A DNA stretch of 64,000 bases, taken from positions 3,968,001-4,032,000 of the forward strand of contig NZ_AP018254.1 in the NCBI RefSeq assembly GCF_002368395.1. Reading direction: 5' to 3'. The notes below the pieces were generated by a model. That model saw only the letters and a program-made list of their open reading frames with translations. It was not told the origin of the DNA and did not search any database. How positions within the stretch are numbered: position 1 is the stretch's first letter; every line of letters begins with the position of its first letter. A program made the position numbers and the translations under genes. The stretch is from Calothrix sp. NIES-3974. GTDB taxonomy: Bacteria; Cyanobacteriota; Cyanobacteriia; Cyanobacteriales; Nostocaceae. Positions 35,217-44,471 of the stretch are shown piece after piece.

Positions 35217-36434
35217 CTAAGTCAAAAATTCCCGCAAACCAGCTTCAAATTGTCGCTGAGAACCACCTTTGAAAATCCACAAAGTTGTTTCCCACGAGAA
35301 AAAGGAGACTCCTTGATATTTCGTGTTTTTCACAACAGCGATTTCCTGTTTGATATTTTGAATTGGTTTTGGGGACAAAAACGGACCAGTATACAAACCA
35401 ATCGCAGTGGGGACACGGGAACGAATATTTAATAATTGCTGGTTATTCAACTCATTTTGAATCGTTTGAATATCGTTTCTATAAATCTGTACTACCACTT
35501 CATCTAATAAACCGGATTTGACCCATCGACCCCAATCCTGTAAATAATTTTTGTAGGCAAAGTCCAGGGAATTAGGTGAAAGGGAGATAATCAACTGAGG
35601 CTTTTCAACTTTGACTGCTTGACTGATTTTAGCCATGAGTTGGGTTAACTTTTTTGCTCTCCAAGCCATCCATTCCGGGTTTTTGATATTTTTAGGGGGT
35701 GGAGAACCATTATGTTCTTGACGGTAAAGTTGGACGGTGTAGTTGTCGTAGCCGAATTCAACTGGTATGGCAAAATGGTCATCAAGTTGAATCCCATCAA
35801 TGGCATAACGTTTGACCACATCCACAATTAAATTGGTGATAAATTTCTGGACTTCTGGATGTGCTGGATTTAACCAAGCCATATTTTCACTCTGGTCAAA
35901 CTTTCCTTGGGGAAGATGAATCTTTCCCTGCTGGGTTTGACTCAACCAATCGGGATGTTGTTTGGCGATCGCATGATTTTTGGGTATCATCAAACCATAT
36001 TCAAACCAAGGAATAATTCGTAATTCTTGGCGATGGGCTTGCTGTACTATACCTTTGAGGGGGTCTGTTAGGGTGAGAAATGGTCGGTGATGGCGCTCCC
36101 CAAAGAATAAACTACCCCTAGATGGTGCTACGGAACTAGGATGGAGAGTATAACCCCGATTCCACACCGCAGGATAGATGGTATTCAAATTATGTTTGGC
36201 AATGTTGGCAACAACTTCGTCTAAACGGGTGGTGTAGTAGTTCAAAATTACACCAGTATTTGTCATCCATACACCATGTATTTCCCCGATTTTAGCTGCA
36301 CCGTGATTCACCTTGGGTGCTTGCCATAGGGATATGACAATTAAAAAAGTTGCTAATGTCAGCCAAAACCAGCGATAGCGACCTTTTAAAAGTTTATTTA
36401 GGGTTTTGGGAAGTTGGGAAAAATGTGACTGCAT
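35217..36434 (-). CDS. GHL10-type glycoside-hydrolase-like protein
   Basis: A 405-residue protein with an N-terminal membrane anchor or signal segment (WFWLTLATFLIVISLWQ). The body matches the family 10-like glycosyl hydrolase group (GHL10): GEIHGVWMTNTG, IYPAVWNRGYTLHPS, RIIPWFEYGLM, and the barrel motif YAIDGIQLDDHFAIP with the conserved acidic pair. Such proteins are thought to act on glycans at the cell envelope. It is a single gene on the minus strand, with a repeat-rich region downstream. Confidence 0.85.
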   Translation of the reverse strand: MQSHFSQLPKTLNKLLKGRYRWFWLTLATFLIVISLWQAPKVNHGAAKIGEIHGVWMTNTGVILNYYTTRLDEVVANIAKHNLNTIYPAVWNRGYTLHPSSVAPSRGSLFFGERHHRPFLTLTDPLKGIVQQAHRQELRIIPWFEYGLMIPKNHAIAKQHPDWLSQTQQGKIHLPQGKFDQSENMAWLNPAHPEVQKFITNLIVDVVKRYAIDGIQLDDHFAIPVEFGYDNYTVQLYRQEHNGSPPPKNIKNPEWMAWRAKKLTQLMAKISQAVKVEKPQLIISLSPNSLDFAYKNYLQDWGRWVKSGLLDEVVVQIYRNDIQTIQNELNNQQLLNIRSRVPTAIGLYTGPFLSPKPIQNIKQEIAVVKNTKYQGVSFFSWETTLWIFKGGSQRQFEAGLREFLT

Positions 36435-37054
36435 GTATGTAATTTATTTTGACGGTATCGCTATCCTGTTTGATAAATGAAAACAATGCGAGTAATGATA
36501 AACTACCAAGGCTAAACAACGGATTTCTGAAACAAACAGCGATATCACCGACAAATTTCTCTTATTTCACGATGCACAGGGATTTGATTTCTTGAGGGCT
36601 AAAGTTGCATTTCCGGTATTTAAACATTTTTGATGTAGAAATAAGCCTCACACCCATACAGGGGAAGGGAAATACACTACAGACTCAAAAATGCTTGAAA
36701 CCTAGTAGTCTGTCCCATAAGTTTAGGAGGGGTTTGTAGTAGTGGCTTTAGTCTTGAAATAGTTTGAATCTGAAGCGCTATACCCGTAGGGTTGTCGTAG
36801 ACTAGTGCAACTACCTACCTTTCCTCAGCCATCAAAATTAGTGAGTATAAAACTTAAATGCGCAGCAGCTGATCATCTGCAAGCAATCAACTCCCCAATA
36901 CACCAATATTGACTGGAAAACTGAAGAAAACAGGCTACTTCTGTACAGAGCAGTGTATCAGAAAAAAAATTGTCAAGATAAAAGTTAACATTTTGACGGA
37001 TCGAAGTTATCTTGGTATCGGTAACTTATAGCACATCTGGCTAACACTTCGCAT
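36435..37054. other. Divergent intergenic stretch
   Basis: About 620 bases between the divergent hydrolase and PG-binding genes, so both promoters should lie here. Nothing of known type was recognised. CCTAGTAGTCTGTCCCATAAGTTTAG at 36700-36725 may be the edge of a mobile element remnant, but no transposase trace follows. Confidence 0.35.
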
Positions 37055-38416
37055 ATGCAGCGATGTCCCTCCTTTTTACTCGTATTGACTGCTCTCTCGT
37101 GGCATTGGGCTTTTCCCAGTCGTGTGGCTGCCCTTGTCTTTTTTCCTACCAACCCCATTATTGAGTTGGCTCAGGAGGAAGTGGGTGAGTCACAAATTGT
37201 ACCGACTGCGATACCAACTCCTAGCAGTAACGAAAGAATCCTACGTTTAGGAGATACGGGAGAAGCAGTCAAACGATTGCAAACCCAATTACAGCAATTG
37301 GGATACTATGCGGGAAAAATTGATGGGGAATATGGAATTAGTACCCGATTAGCTGTAGCAAGGTTTCAAGCAGCCAAAGGATTAAGTTCCGATGGGGTTG
37401 TTGGTGCGACGACGCGGATGCAGATCGAAGCAGAAATACAAGCTCGTGCTGCTGTTGTTGGGACTAAACCCGAACCGGAAACCCCAAGACAAAATCAATC
37501 ACGGGGAAGGGGAATATTATGGTGGGTGTTTGCGGGGATGGGAATAGTTGGGTGTGGTGGTGCTGTCGTTTTTGCAACTCGTAAATTTATTCCCAAAAAA
37601 CCGGAATCTGACCCAACGGTCATAACTCCAGATGAAGCGATCGCAATTGACGGGACTAAGGATATTATTGATATTGCATCGGCAGTAGAGACAGAAAATC
37701 AGTCATCTCATCAGCAAAATTATCACGGTTCTGAAAATACACGCACCGATTACACTCCTGTGGGGAATTATGGGCAAACTTTCATTCAAACCAATGGACA
37801 TTACAGCCCAGTTGCTGACCACGAACAAACCCTAATTCAAACAAATCAACACTACAGCTTGGTTCCAGACCCTGAGCAAACCCTAATCCAAACAAATATT
37901 GAAGTAGAACCCTGGGAACGCCACGCTCATGAACAAAAATTCCTGCCACCGGAAATTAGTGGACGCATCGCCAAGGTAAATATTATTGACGAAATGGTGA
38001 AGGATTTACGTAGTCCCGACCCCAACAAACGACGCAAAGCCATTTGGGATTTAGGACAACAGGGAGATTCACGGGCAATTCAGCCCTTAGTAGATTTATT
38101 GGTGGATGCCGATTCTCAACAACGTAGCTTGATTTTAGGGGCATTATCAGAAATTGGTGTGCGCACCCTCAAACCCATGAACCGTGCTTTAGCGATTTCC
38201 CTGCAAGACGAAAGTCCTGAAGTCAGACAAAATGCCATTCGCGACCTGACTCGTGTTTACGATTTGATGGCACAACTGAGCCAAATGCTGTGTCATGCAG
38301 TGGAAGACCCAGATACAAATGTACAAGCAACCGCCCGTTATGCCCTAAGCCAATTTAACCGTTTACGTACTTTGGCCAATTCAGAAGTTAATCGGAATGA
38401 TAACCCACCCTTGTAA
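37055..38416 (+). CDS. Peptidoglycan-binding and HEAT-repeat membrane protein
   Basis: A 453-residue protein. An N-terminal signal or anchor is followed by a PG_binding_1 domain (LRLGDTGEAVKRLQTQLQQLGYYAGKIDGEYG, about residues 62-125), a transmembrane helix (ILWWVFAGMGIVGCGGAVVFA, about 150-172), an unusual linker with three copies of a unit ending QT-F/L-IQTN (about 238-285), and a C-terminal HEAT-like domain (KDLRSPDPNKRRKAIWDLGQQGDSRAIQPLVDLL and following). The layout suggests a link between the wall outside and a partner inside the cell. ccmP follows after 69 bases on the same strand, so co-transcription is possible. Confidence 0.85.
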   Translation: MQRCPSFLLVLTALSWHWAFPSRVAALVFFPTNPIIELAQEEVGESQIVPTAIPTPSSNERILRLGDTGEAVKRLQTQLQQLGYYAGKIDGEYGISTRLAVARFQAAKGLSSDGVVGATTRMQIEAEIQARAAVVGTKPEPETPRQNQSRGRGILWWVFAGMGIVGCGGAVVFATRKFIPKKPESDPTVITPDEAIAIDGTKDIIDIASAVETENQSSHQQNYHGSENTRTDYTPVGNYGQTFIQTNGHYSPVADHEQTLIQTNQHYSLVPDPEQTLIQTNIEVEPWERHAHEQKFLPPEISGRIAKVNIIDEMVKDLRSPDPNKRRKAIWDLGQQGDSRAIQPLVDLLVDADSQQRSLILGALSEIGVRTLKPMNRALAISLQDESPEVRQNAIRDLTRVYDLMAQLSQMLCHAVEDPDTNVQATARYALSQFNRLRTLANSEVNRNDNPPL

Positions 38417-38485
38417 GCCTTGCTGTCCCCGGTTATGGTAATTTAGGTTTAAGTTCATTTTTGTTTACAATGCCGGAGAGTTGCC

Positions 38486-39127
38486 TTGGGAGTAGAGTTA
38501 CGTAGTTATGTCTATATAGATAGCTTGCAACCGCAGTATGCAGCCTATCTGGGGACAGTTGCCCAAGGATTCTTACCACTACAGGGGGAAGCTTCGTTGT
38601 GGATTGAGATTTCGCCGGGGATTGAAATTAATCGGATTACAGATATTGCTCTCAAGTCGGCTTCGGTGCGTCCGGGTTTGCAGGCAGTAGAACGTTTATA
38701 TGGTTTATTGGAAATCCATTCCGGTTCCCAGGGGGAAACCCGAGCTGCCGGACAAGCGATTTTAGCAGCTTTAGGTGTGACCAGGGATGAGTGTATCAAA
38801 CCACGGATTGTATCTAGCCAGATTATTCGCAATATGGACCCCTATCAAACCCAATTAATTAACCGTGGACGACGGGGACAATTATTATTGGCAGGACAAA
38901 CCTTGTATGTATTGGAGGTAGAACCTGCTGCCTATGCGGCTTTGGCTGCCAATGAAGCCGAAAAAGCCGCAGCTATTAATATTTTAGAAGTGATGCCCAT
39001 TGGCAGTTTTGGACGAGTTTATTTAGGGGGAGCCGAAAGAGATATTCTCGCTGGAGCTAGGGGTGCGATCGCAGCTATTGAAAATATTAAGGGTCGTGTG
39101 CATCCTGTGGGTGGTCGTCAGGAGTAA
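38486..39127 (+). CDS. ccmP: Carboxysome shell protein CcmP
   Basis: A 213-residue tandem-BMC-domain protein, the same length as CcmP of Synechococcus. It begins [16 protein letters not shown] and contains [18 protein letters not shown], the SSQIIRN segment and [21 protein letters not shown]. CcmP makes stacked pseudo-hexamers with a gated pore in the beta-carboxysome shell. The start is a TTG at 38486, supported by GGAG seven bases upstream and by the match to the known N terminus. The main ccmKLMNO cluster is not in the window; ccmP is usually placed apart. Confidence 0.95.
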   Translation: MGVELRSYVYIDSLQPQYAAYLGTVAQGFLPLQGEASLWIEISPGIEINRITDIALKSASVRPGLQAVERLYGLLEIHSGSQGETRAAGQAILAALGVTRDECIKPRIVSSQIIRNMDPYQTQLINRGRRGQLLLAGQTLYVLEVEPAAYAALAANEAEKAAAINILEVMPIGSFGRVYLGGAERDILAGARGAIAAIENIKGRVHPVGGRQE

Positions 39128-39130
39128 AAT

Positions 39131-40003
39131 TTGAGTATGGCAAATCGGGAACATTTGGCATTATTAACGACTGGTGGCTTAACTTGGGTCGATTGGCGCA
39201 AGCAATATCCCCATGTGCAACCAGATTTACGTGCGGTTAATTTGCAGGGTTTGCAGTTAACTGGTATGGATAATGGTAAAAGTTGGGAGGGGATGAATTT
39301 AAGTTATGTTAATTTTGATTTTGCCCAGTTAGCCGATGTGAATTTTCGGGGAGCGGATTTAAGCTGTGCCAATTTCAATGGTGCGAATTTAGATTCTGCT
39401 TGTTTGGTGGGTGCAAATTTGAGTTTAGCCCATTTGTGTGGTGTGAGGCTTAAGCAAGCTAATTTAAGTGATGCCAATTTAATTGGTGCGGATTTACAAA
39501 ATGGAATGTTGCGTCAAGTAGTGTTAGTCAATGCGAATTTGATTGGCACGAATTTAAGCTGTGTTGACTTGCGGGAAGGGGATTTAGATAGTGCAAAATT
39601 GTGTCGAGCTAACCTTAGTTACGGGAATTTGATTGGTGCAAATTTGGGAATGGCTGATTTAACTTTAGCTAATTTGTACGCCGCCGAATTAATCAATGTT
39701 AATCTCTATCGAGCCAATTTAAGTCAAGCAAATTTACAACAAGCCCATTTAAATGGTGCTAATCTATATTGGGGTAATTTGAGTTATGCCAATCTCACCA
39801 ATACGGATTTAAGAAAAGCTCAATTAATCAATGTTAATTTTGCTGGTGCGAATTTAACTGGTGCTAATATTGCCAGAGCCAACTTACGCCAAGCCCAAAA
39901 TTTATCCATTACCCAAATCCACAGTACACGCAACTGGCAAGATGCCAAATATGATGAGCAAATGCGAGAATCCCTCGGTTTACCACTGCAAATTTGCGAT
40001 TAA
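39131..40003 (+). CDS. Pentapeptide-repeat protein
   Basis: A 290-residue protein. After about 35 N-terminal residues (LTWVDWRKQYPHVQPDLRAVNLQG) it consists of about 40 consecutive A(D/N)LXX repeats, which would fold into a right-handed quadrilateral beta helix. The start is either TTG at 39131 (AGGAG six bases upstream) or ATG at 39137; the former has better spacing. It begins three bases after the ccmP stop and is surely in the same transcript. The function is unknown; such helices often mimic DNA or serve as scaffolds. No signal peptide is visible. Confidence 0.88.
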   Translation: MSMANREHLALLTTGGLTWVDWRKQYPHVQPDLRAVNLQGLQLTGMDNGKSWEGMNLSYVNFDFAQLADVNFRGADLSCANFNGANLDSACLVGANLSLAHLCGVRLKQANLSDANLIGADLQNGMLRQVVLVNANLIGTNLSCVDLREGDLDSAKLCRANLSYGNLIGANLGMADLTLANLYAAELINVNLYRANLSQANLQQAHLNGANLYWGNLSYANLTNTDLRKAQLINVNFAGANLTGANIARANLRQAQNLSITQIHSTRNWQDAKYDEQMRESLGLPLQICD

Positions 40004-40052
40004 GTCCAGGATTTTTTCAAAAGTATTATTATAGTTCTGCAAAAATTAATTT

Positions 40053-40475
40053 TTAAGACATAGAATGTTCTTGCGTTTCTTGTATTTGTGGTCTTCTGAT
40101 TTCAAATGCCCGGATAATTACAAATGCAATTAAGGCAAAGATAAAAAAGACTAACAACAACCAAGCAATTCCTTGCAGTGTTCCAATAACAGTTCCATAG
40201 ACTTCCAAAACCCAACGTTCACTTGTGAGTTGAATTACCTGGGAGCCTTCTACTTGCAACGGAGTAATATATTTCTCTAACGACCAAATTCTCACACCAC
40301 TGGATATACCCACAACATAGATTGCAAATTTCATGTATTTGAGCCAGCCTTGACTAATATCATCCGCAGTAATTCGCCGCAATATTTTTTCAATTGGTCG
40401 CTCGAACATGCGGACAATAACTCCGGAGACAATCAGGGAAATAAAGAATGTGACGATTAGCAGGGTGATAAACAT
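40053..40475 (-). CDS. Integral membrane protein, unknown function
   Basis: The start at 40475 (MFITLLIVTFFIS) is chosen over 40538 because GAGGG lies about six bases upstream. The protein of about 140 residues has an N-terminal membrane helix (FITLLIVTFFISLIVSGVIV), a middle segment (YMKFAIYVVGISSGVRIW) and a strong C-terminal helix (LLLVFFIFALIAFVIIRAF). A short charged tail ends it. I do not recognise the family. It faces the pentapeptide gene tail to tail. Confidence 0.6.
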   Translation of the reverse strand: MFITLLIVTFFISLIVSGVIVRMFERPIEKILRRITADDISQGWLKYMKFAIYVVGISSGVRIWSLEKYITPLQVEGSQVIQLTSERWVLEVYGTVIGTLQGIAWLLLVFFIFALIAFVIIRAFEIRRPQIQETQEHSMS

Positions 40476-40701
40476 GTTTTTACCCTCTTTACTTTGCAAA
40501 AATGACAAGTCTTGGAAATAAATCTGTCTCAATTTCAATCTTCTCTCATCGAATAATTAAGATTTTTATTCAATGTTAAATCTTGCTTTTCCAGAGATAA
40601 AATATTGGAAGAGATGAAAACTAAAATTGCAAGAATTTTGGTCAAATATCCAGAAATACTTTATCAACCACTTTTTGAAGAAAGGAAATTTGAACCTGTA
40701 C

Positions 40702-40721
40702 AGATGCGACATGTCGCATCT
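40702..40721. repeat. Dispersed hairpin (AGATGCGACATGTCGCATCT)
   Basis: A perfect 20-base palindrome directly ahead of the tandem repeat at 40724. It has the same outer setting (preceded by CCTGTAC, followed by CTC) as the hairpins at 20713 and in the tandem units, but a different stem. Confidence 0.7.
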
Positions 40722-40723
40722 CT

Positions 40724-40837
40724 CCCGATTCCCTTCTCCCTGTACAGACGAGCCGACGGGTCGTCTCTACTCCCATTAATCCCGATTCCCTTCTCCCTGT
40801 ACAGACGAGCCGACGGGTTGTCTCTACTCCCATTAAT
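40724..40837. repeat. Two tandem 57-base units
   Basis: Unit 1 (40724-40780) and unit 2 (40781-40837) begin CCCGATTCCCTTCTCCC, contain ACAGACGAGCCGACGGGT and end CCCATTAAT. They differ at one visible base (GGGTCG versus GGGTTG). Each contains an imperfect GACGA...TCGTC hairpin. The array lies right behind the 3' end of the HtrA-like gene. Confidence 0.85.
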
Positions 40838-40862
40838 ATCGACTTGGAAAACATCCTCTCGA

Positions 40863-41762
40863 TCAACTGCTTAATAACCTATCTCTTACGCTGATAAATT
40901 TTTCAATCGGAATGACAAAACCAATCCCTGTCGTATCTGGGCGTACTGCTGTATTAATCCCAATCACCTCACCTTTGTGGTTAAGTAAAGCACCTCCCGA
41001 ATTTGCTCTATTAATTACCGCATCGGTTTGAATCCATTCCAAATTTCGGTTTGTATCTCCATCTGAATGCTTCAAGGTGCTAACAATTCCTAAAGAAACC
41101 ATTTGGTCGCGACCGAAGGGATTGCCAATACTAATTACCCAATCCCCCAATTTTAAATCTCGTGATTTCCCTAGGGATACGGTAGATAGATTATCCGCAT
41201 TCACATTCACAATTGCTAAATCTAACTCTTGATCAATTCCTAAAAGTGTACCAACAAGCTTACGTCCATCACTCAATGTCACTTGAATATGATCCGCTCC
41301 ATTGACAATATGAGCATTGGTTAAAATCATCCCATCTTCTCTGATAATCACACCCGAACCTTGATTACTACTGTGTAAATAAGGAATCTCCTGGGTTCTT
41401 TGCTGATGATCTCTGCCAAAAAAGCGCTCGAAGCTAGGGTCATTAAAAATCGGTGGAATCGGTATTTTCAGAGTGCGATCGCTTTCTATTTTCACAATAG
41501 CTGGAGCAACTTTTTTGATGGCAGTAGTCACAAAATTACTTTGTTCTCGTGTTGCATTTATCACACGAACTGGCTGCTGATTCTTGTTAATTGATGTTAC
41601 ATTGTGTGGACTGATATCAATATCCTGGGGGATAAATTGATTGGGGAATAGTCGAATTGCTGCTAATGCTAAAGTTCCGCCCAAAATTGCCGTGAAGATA
41701 AAACCTGCAATCGGAGGTTGATAATTAGGAATATTTCGGTCTGATGGATGGGAAGATGCCAT
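40863..41762 (-). CDS. HtrA/Deg-like serine protease lacking the PDZ domain
   Basis: A 299-residue protein with an N-terminal membrane anchor (IAGFIFTAILGGTLALAAI) and a trypsin-like domain. The triad is His in LTNAHIV, Asp in LDLAIVN and Ser in NRANSGGALLN. In HtrA proteins the last block is usually NPGNSGGPL, so the oxyanion surroundings differ here (R-A before, A after). The protein ends directly after the protease domain (IGFVIPIEKFISVRDRL), where homologues of about 400 residues continue with a PDZ domain. The tandem repeat at 40724 starts about 25 bases behind the stop, so the gene may have been shortened by a repeat-linked rearrangement. Otherwise it is a naturally PDZ-less form. Confidence 0.85.
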   Translation of the reverse strand: MASSHPSDRNIPNYQPPIAGFIFTAILGGTLALAAIRLFPNQFIPQDIDISPHNVTSINKNQQPVRVINATREQSNFVTTAIKKVAPAIVKIESDRTLKIPIPPIFNDPSFERFFGRDHQQRTQEIPYLHSSNQGSGVIIREDGMILTNAHIVNGADHIQVTLSDGRKLVGTLLGIDQELDLAIVNVNADNLSTVSLGKSRDLKLGDWVISIGNPFGRDQMVSLGIVSTLKHSDGDTNRNLEWIQTDAVINRANSGGALLNHKGEVIGINTAVRPDTTGIGFVIPIEKFISVRDRLLSS

Positions 41763-42281
41763 ATACCCCCCTTCTATATCACAATTGAAATTTTTGAGTT
41801 ATTTTGAACCGTTTTTATGACTTATTTTCACTTTCCATCCGAATTTATACGTAACCCGGATTGCTCACAAACTCCTCAAACTTGCAGGGAGTAGGAAGTC
41901 CCCTACATGCTTACACCAGAACCGTAGATGCGCATAGCGCAGCTTCTTTTGGAGATGAAAGCAGTTTTTCCCCTACCCACTATTCACAACTCCCTACACC
42001 CTTTCAAGTCAGGAATTAGTAGGAAAATCAACCCCTTACTCAATGCTTACCACCTACTTGTGAGCGATGCAGGGTAAGGTGTAAGTAAGACTAACAAGTA
42101 TACACAATAGTTACAAATTAAACTCTAGTTTTAAGAGTAGAAAAAAATGTTGAGGAACTTGTGAAGGTTGGGAAATTTCTGTAACCAATTACCTCTATCT
42201 TTAACCAAATTACTGGAAAAGTAAATCCAAGTCACAACATCCAACCAAACCATCACCCCAACCATTCCCCCACCACTCTAC
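41763..42281. other. Intergenic stretch with a long MITE-like unit
   Basis: About 520 bases, of which 41855-42075 belong to the TTTGTGAG repeat family (separate entry). The rest is AT-rich with no supported gene. A C-rich run (ATCACCCCAACCATTCCCCCACCAC) near 42250 precedes the 3' end of the next gene. Confidence 0.55.
41855..42075 (+). repeat. MITE-like dispersed repeat (TTTGTGAG family), enlarged copy
   Basis: It begins CCCGGATTGCTCACAAACTCC, ends CTTGTGAGCGATGCAGGG and contains AGGAAAATCAACCCCTTACTCA near its end. A second dispersed unit (TTACACCAGAACCGTAGATGCG ... GATGAAAGCAGTTTTTCCC) has been inserted in the middle, which shows nesting of repeat families. Confidence 0.65.
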
Positions 42282-43220
42282 CTAAATCACTCCCACTTGC
42301 ATTCCATCTGGCAATTCCAGGGTATCACCGTATTTTTCCCCATTATGGTAAGCCGCTAATAATACCTCACTGGTTTTCCCCCAGCCAATATTACCTTGAC
42401 TGTCGAGAGCGATCGCGCCGAAATCCCGTTTGTTTGCCATCGCTTCTGTAAATGAACGTTCCATCGCAGCCAACAAAGATGTACCATCCGTCACCCGAAT
42501 CACAATCCGTGGAGCTAAACATTCATCGATAATGTCTTCACCTATACCAGTACAACTAACGGCTGCATAGGTATTAGCATAATTACCGGCTGGCATTGCC
42601 GAGTCACTCACCCGTCCCACCCGTTCAAAACCCTTACCACCGGTGGATGTTCCAACCGCTAATTTCCCTTCCTGGTCAAGGGCTACTACACCAATCGTCC
42701 CCCGACGAGCATTAGGTGTAGATAACTCCGCTTCGGCAACCACCCCAGCCATCGATTTTTGGAAGTTTTCTTGTCTTTCTTGTAACCATTCATTTAAGCG
42801 TAAATCCGTAAGGGGGTTAAAACAAGGAATCTGTAATTCCCTAGCTAGTTCAGCAGCACCATAGTCCGATAGCACCCGGTCGGGAAATTGTTGTAAAAAT
42901 TGTGCCATGTTAATCGGATTTTGGACACGGGACACATTAATCACACCGCTAAAACTTTGACGACTACCGTCCATTAGGGATGCACTCATGCGAATTTGTC
43001 CATCCGACTGCAAAACCGAACCCGTACCAGCATTAAAACGGGGATGATCTTCCAGTAACCGACAACCGAGAACAACCGCATCTACCGCATTTACCCCAGC
43101 ATTTAACTTGTGATAAACCTGATCCACAATTGCTGAAAGTGCTTGACGTACCGCTTCCACACCTCCTTTACCTTTAAGGGAACTACCAGCTCCACCATGA
43201 ATTATTAATTTCGGTTGCAC
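42282..43220 (-). CDS. Isoaspartyl peptidase / plant-type L-asparaginase
   Basis: A 312-residue Ntn-hydrolase. The N-terminal LIIHGGAGS motif and FNAGTGSVL segment match this family. The autocatalytic cleavage site is ARRGTIGVVAL, where Thr175 would become the nucleophile of the beta subunit (most homologues have HGTIG or HGTVG at this place). TSTGGKGFERVGRVSDSAMPAGNYA and SCTGIGEDII follow as expected. The enzyme removes isoaspartyl residues from damaged peptides and hydrolyses asparagine, and it may help to mobilise cyanophycin-derived dipeptides. It is a single gene. Confidence 0.93.
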   Translation of the reverse strand: MQPKLIIHGGAGSSLKGKGGVEAVRQALSAIVDQVYHKLNAGVNAVDAVVLGCRLLEDHPRFNAGTGSVLQSDGQIRMSASLMDGSRQSFSGVINVSRVQNPINMAQFLQQFPDRVLSDYGAAELARELQIPCFNPLTDLRLNEWLQERQENFQKSMAGVVAEAELSTPNARRGTIGVVALDQEGKLAVGTSTGGKGFERVGRVSDSAMPAGNYANTYAAVSCTGIGEDIIDECLAPRIVIRVTDGTSLLAAMERSFTEAMANKRDFGAIALDSQGNIGWGKTSEVLLAAYHNGEKYGDTLELPDGMQVGVI

Positions 43221-43511
43221 TACAGGGTCTCCAAAGAATACAGAATACAGGATACAAGATACAGGATAATGATGGATGACAGTTAACCATCAATAGTAGA
43301 TCAAGTATTTATGGGAGTTGCAACTGAGTGGGTTTAATTTATTTTTAGCTCTCCCCAGGTGCAAGATATCAGCTAAAACCCACATTGAAGTTGAGAATTA
43401 AGTCATACTTATACTGAATAAATTATATTTATATGATTTAGGTATTTTTATTTTCGCAGCTTATATTTAAACTAGAAACATCAATTCCAGATGTGAGGAT
43501 ACAAAGTTCTA

Positions 43512-43865
43512 ATGATTATCAGTGGAATTCTCAGAAATCAGCAATCGACTGGGACAGCAGGTCAAGGTCATCATTCCATCGATGTACTTTATCCGATGCG
43601 TTGCTGGTTGAAGCAAATTGAAATCAATAATATTGCGATCGCTCGTTTGATTTGTCGTTTAATTCCAGCCCAATGTCCCTTTGCTCGTACCATTTCTTGG
43701 AAGCAACGGAAATTAATCGTCATTCCACCTTTGTGTAAAATCAATCCCTTCTATGATGAATTGATGGAATTGCGATTTCGAGCGCTTTGTTTTTTAGCTG
43801 ATCAACCCAGTGAAAGTATCTACATCGGGAGAGCTATCAATGCAGAAGCTACAAAATCCTATTAG
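43512..43865 (+). CDS. Mo-dependent nitrogenase C-terminal-domain protein
   Basis: A 117-residue protein. The central part CRLIPAQCPFARTISW and IPPLCKINPFYDELMELRFRALCFLADQ match the small cyanobacterial family named after the Mo-dependent nitrogenase C-terminal domain. The name does not mean that it is a nitrogenase subunit; the function is unknown. Its 3' end overlaps the next gene by 26 bases, which suggests translational coupling. Confidence 0.85.
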   Translation: MIISGILRNQQSTGTAGQGHHSIDVLYPMRCWLKQIEINNIAIARLICRLIPAQCPFARTISWKQRKLIVIPPLCKINPFYDELMELRFRALCFLADQPSESIYIGRAINAEATKSY

Positions 43866-44079
43866 TCATGACGAGGGTTGGTCAATTCAAGTTTATGGGA
43901 GCGATCGCCGGCTAATCTGTTCTCTTTACCCTTCCCATGCTTGGACCTTTGCTGTCGGTATTCTCCTTGGCTTCGTCATTGCATTTTTCAGCATGAGTCA
44001 TAACAGTCCGACATCTCAACGTGAAGCCACTCCTCTAATTGAGCCAAGTTCCCAGGAAATTCCCATCCAATTAGAGTGA
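43840..44079 (+). CDS. Small single-helix membrane protein
   Basis: The start at 43840 (MQKLQNPISHDEG) is preferred because GGAG lies about nine bases upstream; the frame is open to 43810. The 79-residue protein has one membrane helix (AWTFAVGILLGFVIAFFSM) after a short soluble head (WSIQVYGSDRRLICSLYPS) and a Pro/Glu-rich tail. It overlaps the preceding gene and is probably made with it. The family is not recognised. Confidence 0.6.
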   Translation: MQKLQNPISHDEGWSIQVYGSDRRLICSLYPSHAWTFAVGILLGFVIAFFSMSHNSPTSQREATPLIEPSSQEIPIQLE

Positions 44080-44471
44080 TACCATGTCCAGTGATGTAAT
44101 TATCATCAAAACAAACATAAAACCTTTGCACCTTACCTTCTTTGTATGAGTATTATCTTGCATTTCTCAAAAATCAGGACTTATATTACAGAAAGAACAT
44201 TTGTCCGCAGCGACCGAAACCCAGTGTAGGGAAGCAATTGCAGGTTTTTTCGATTACTTCGCCCTCCGCACCCTACAGGAAGCAAGCTACGTAATGACGC
44301 AGTGGTGTTACTTTTGCGTTATTCCTAACAAATGAACACTAAGCGTTAAGTAATAGCTTAATTTTATTTCTTATTTCTATTCCCTACTCCCGTCACGGAC
44401 TATTTCCTGAGAGTTTGAGGGATTTGTGAGCAATCCAGGTTATGAACCACCCCAAATAAATCACGTAACCC
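44080..44471. other. Intergenic stretch with dispersed repeats
   Basis: About 390 bases between convergent genes. TTGCATTTCTCAAAAATCAGGAC at about 44157 and TTGAGGGATTTGTGAGCAATCCAGG at about 44418-44442 may be the two ends of one more, poorly kept MITE-like unit. AGGAAGCAAGCTACGTAATGACG near 44277 belongs to the GC-rich family. No terminator was picked out and no gene is supported. Confidence 0.45.

Noticed and set aside
36700-36830. A possible insertion sequence end or small RNA near CCTAGTAGTCTGTCCC
   Set aside because: No partner inverted repeat, reading frame or stable fold was seen, so it was left as unexplained intergenic sequence.
40724-40837. A CRISPR array start (two repeats)
   Set aside because: The two 57-base units are directly adjacent without unique spacers, are too long, and contain a hairpin of the dispersed family; no cas gene is near.
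40605-40874. Frames over the tandem repeat with repeated FSLYRRADG
   Set aside because: The repeated peptide is only the translation of the two 57-base units; both strands are open there.
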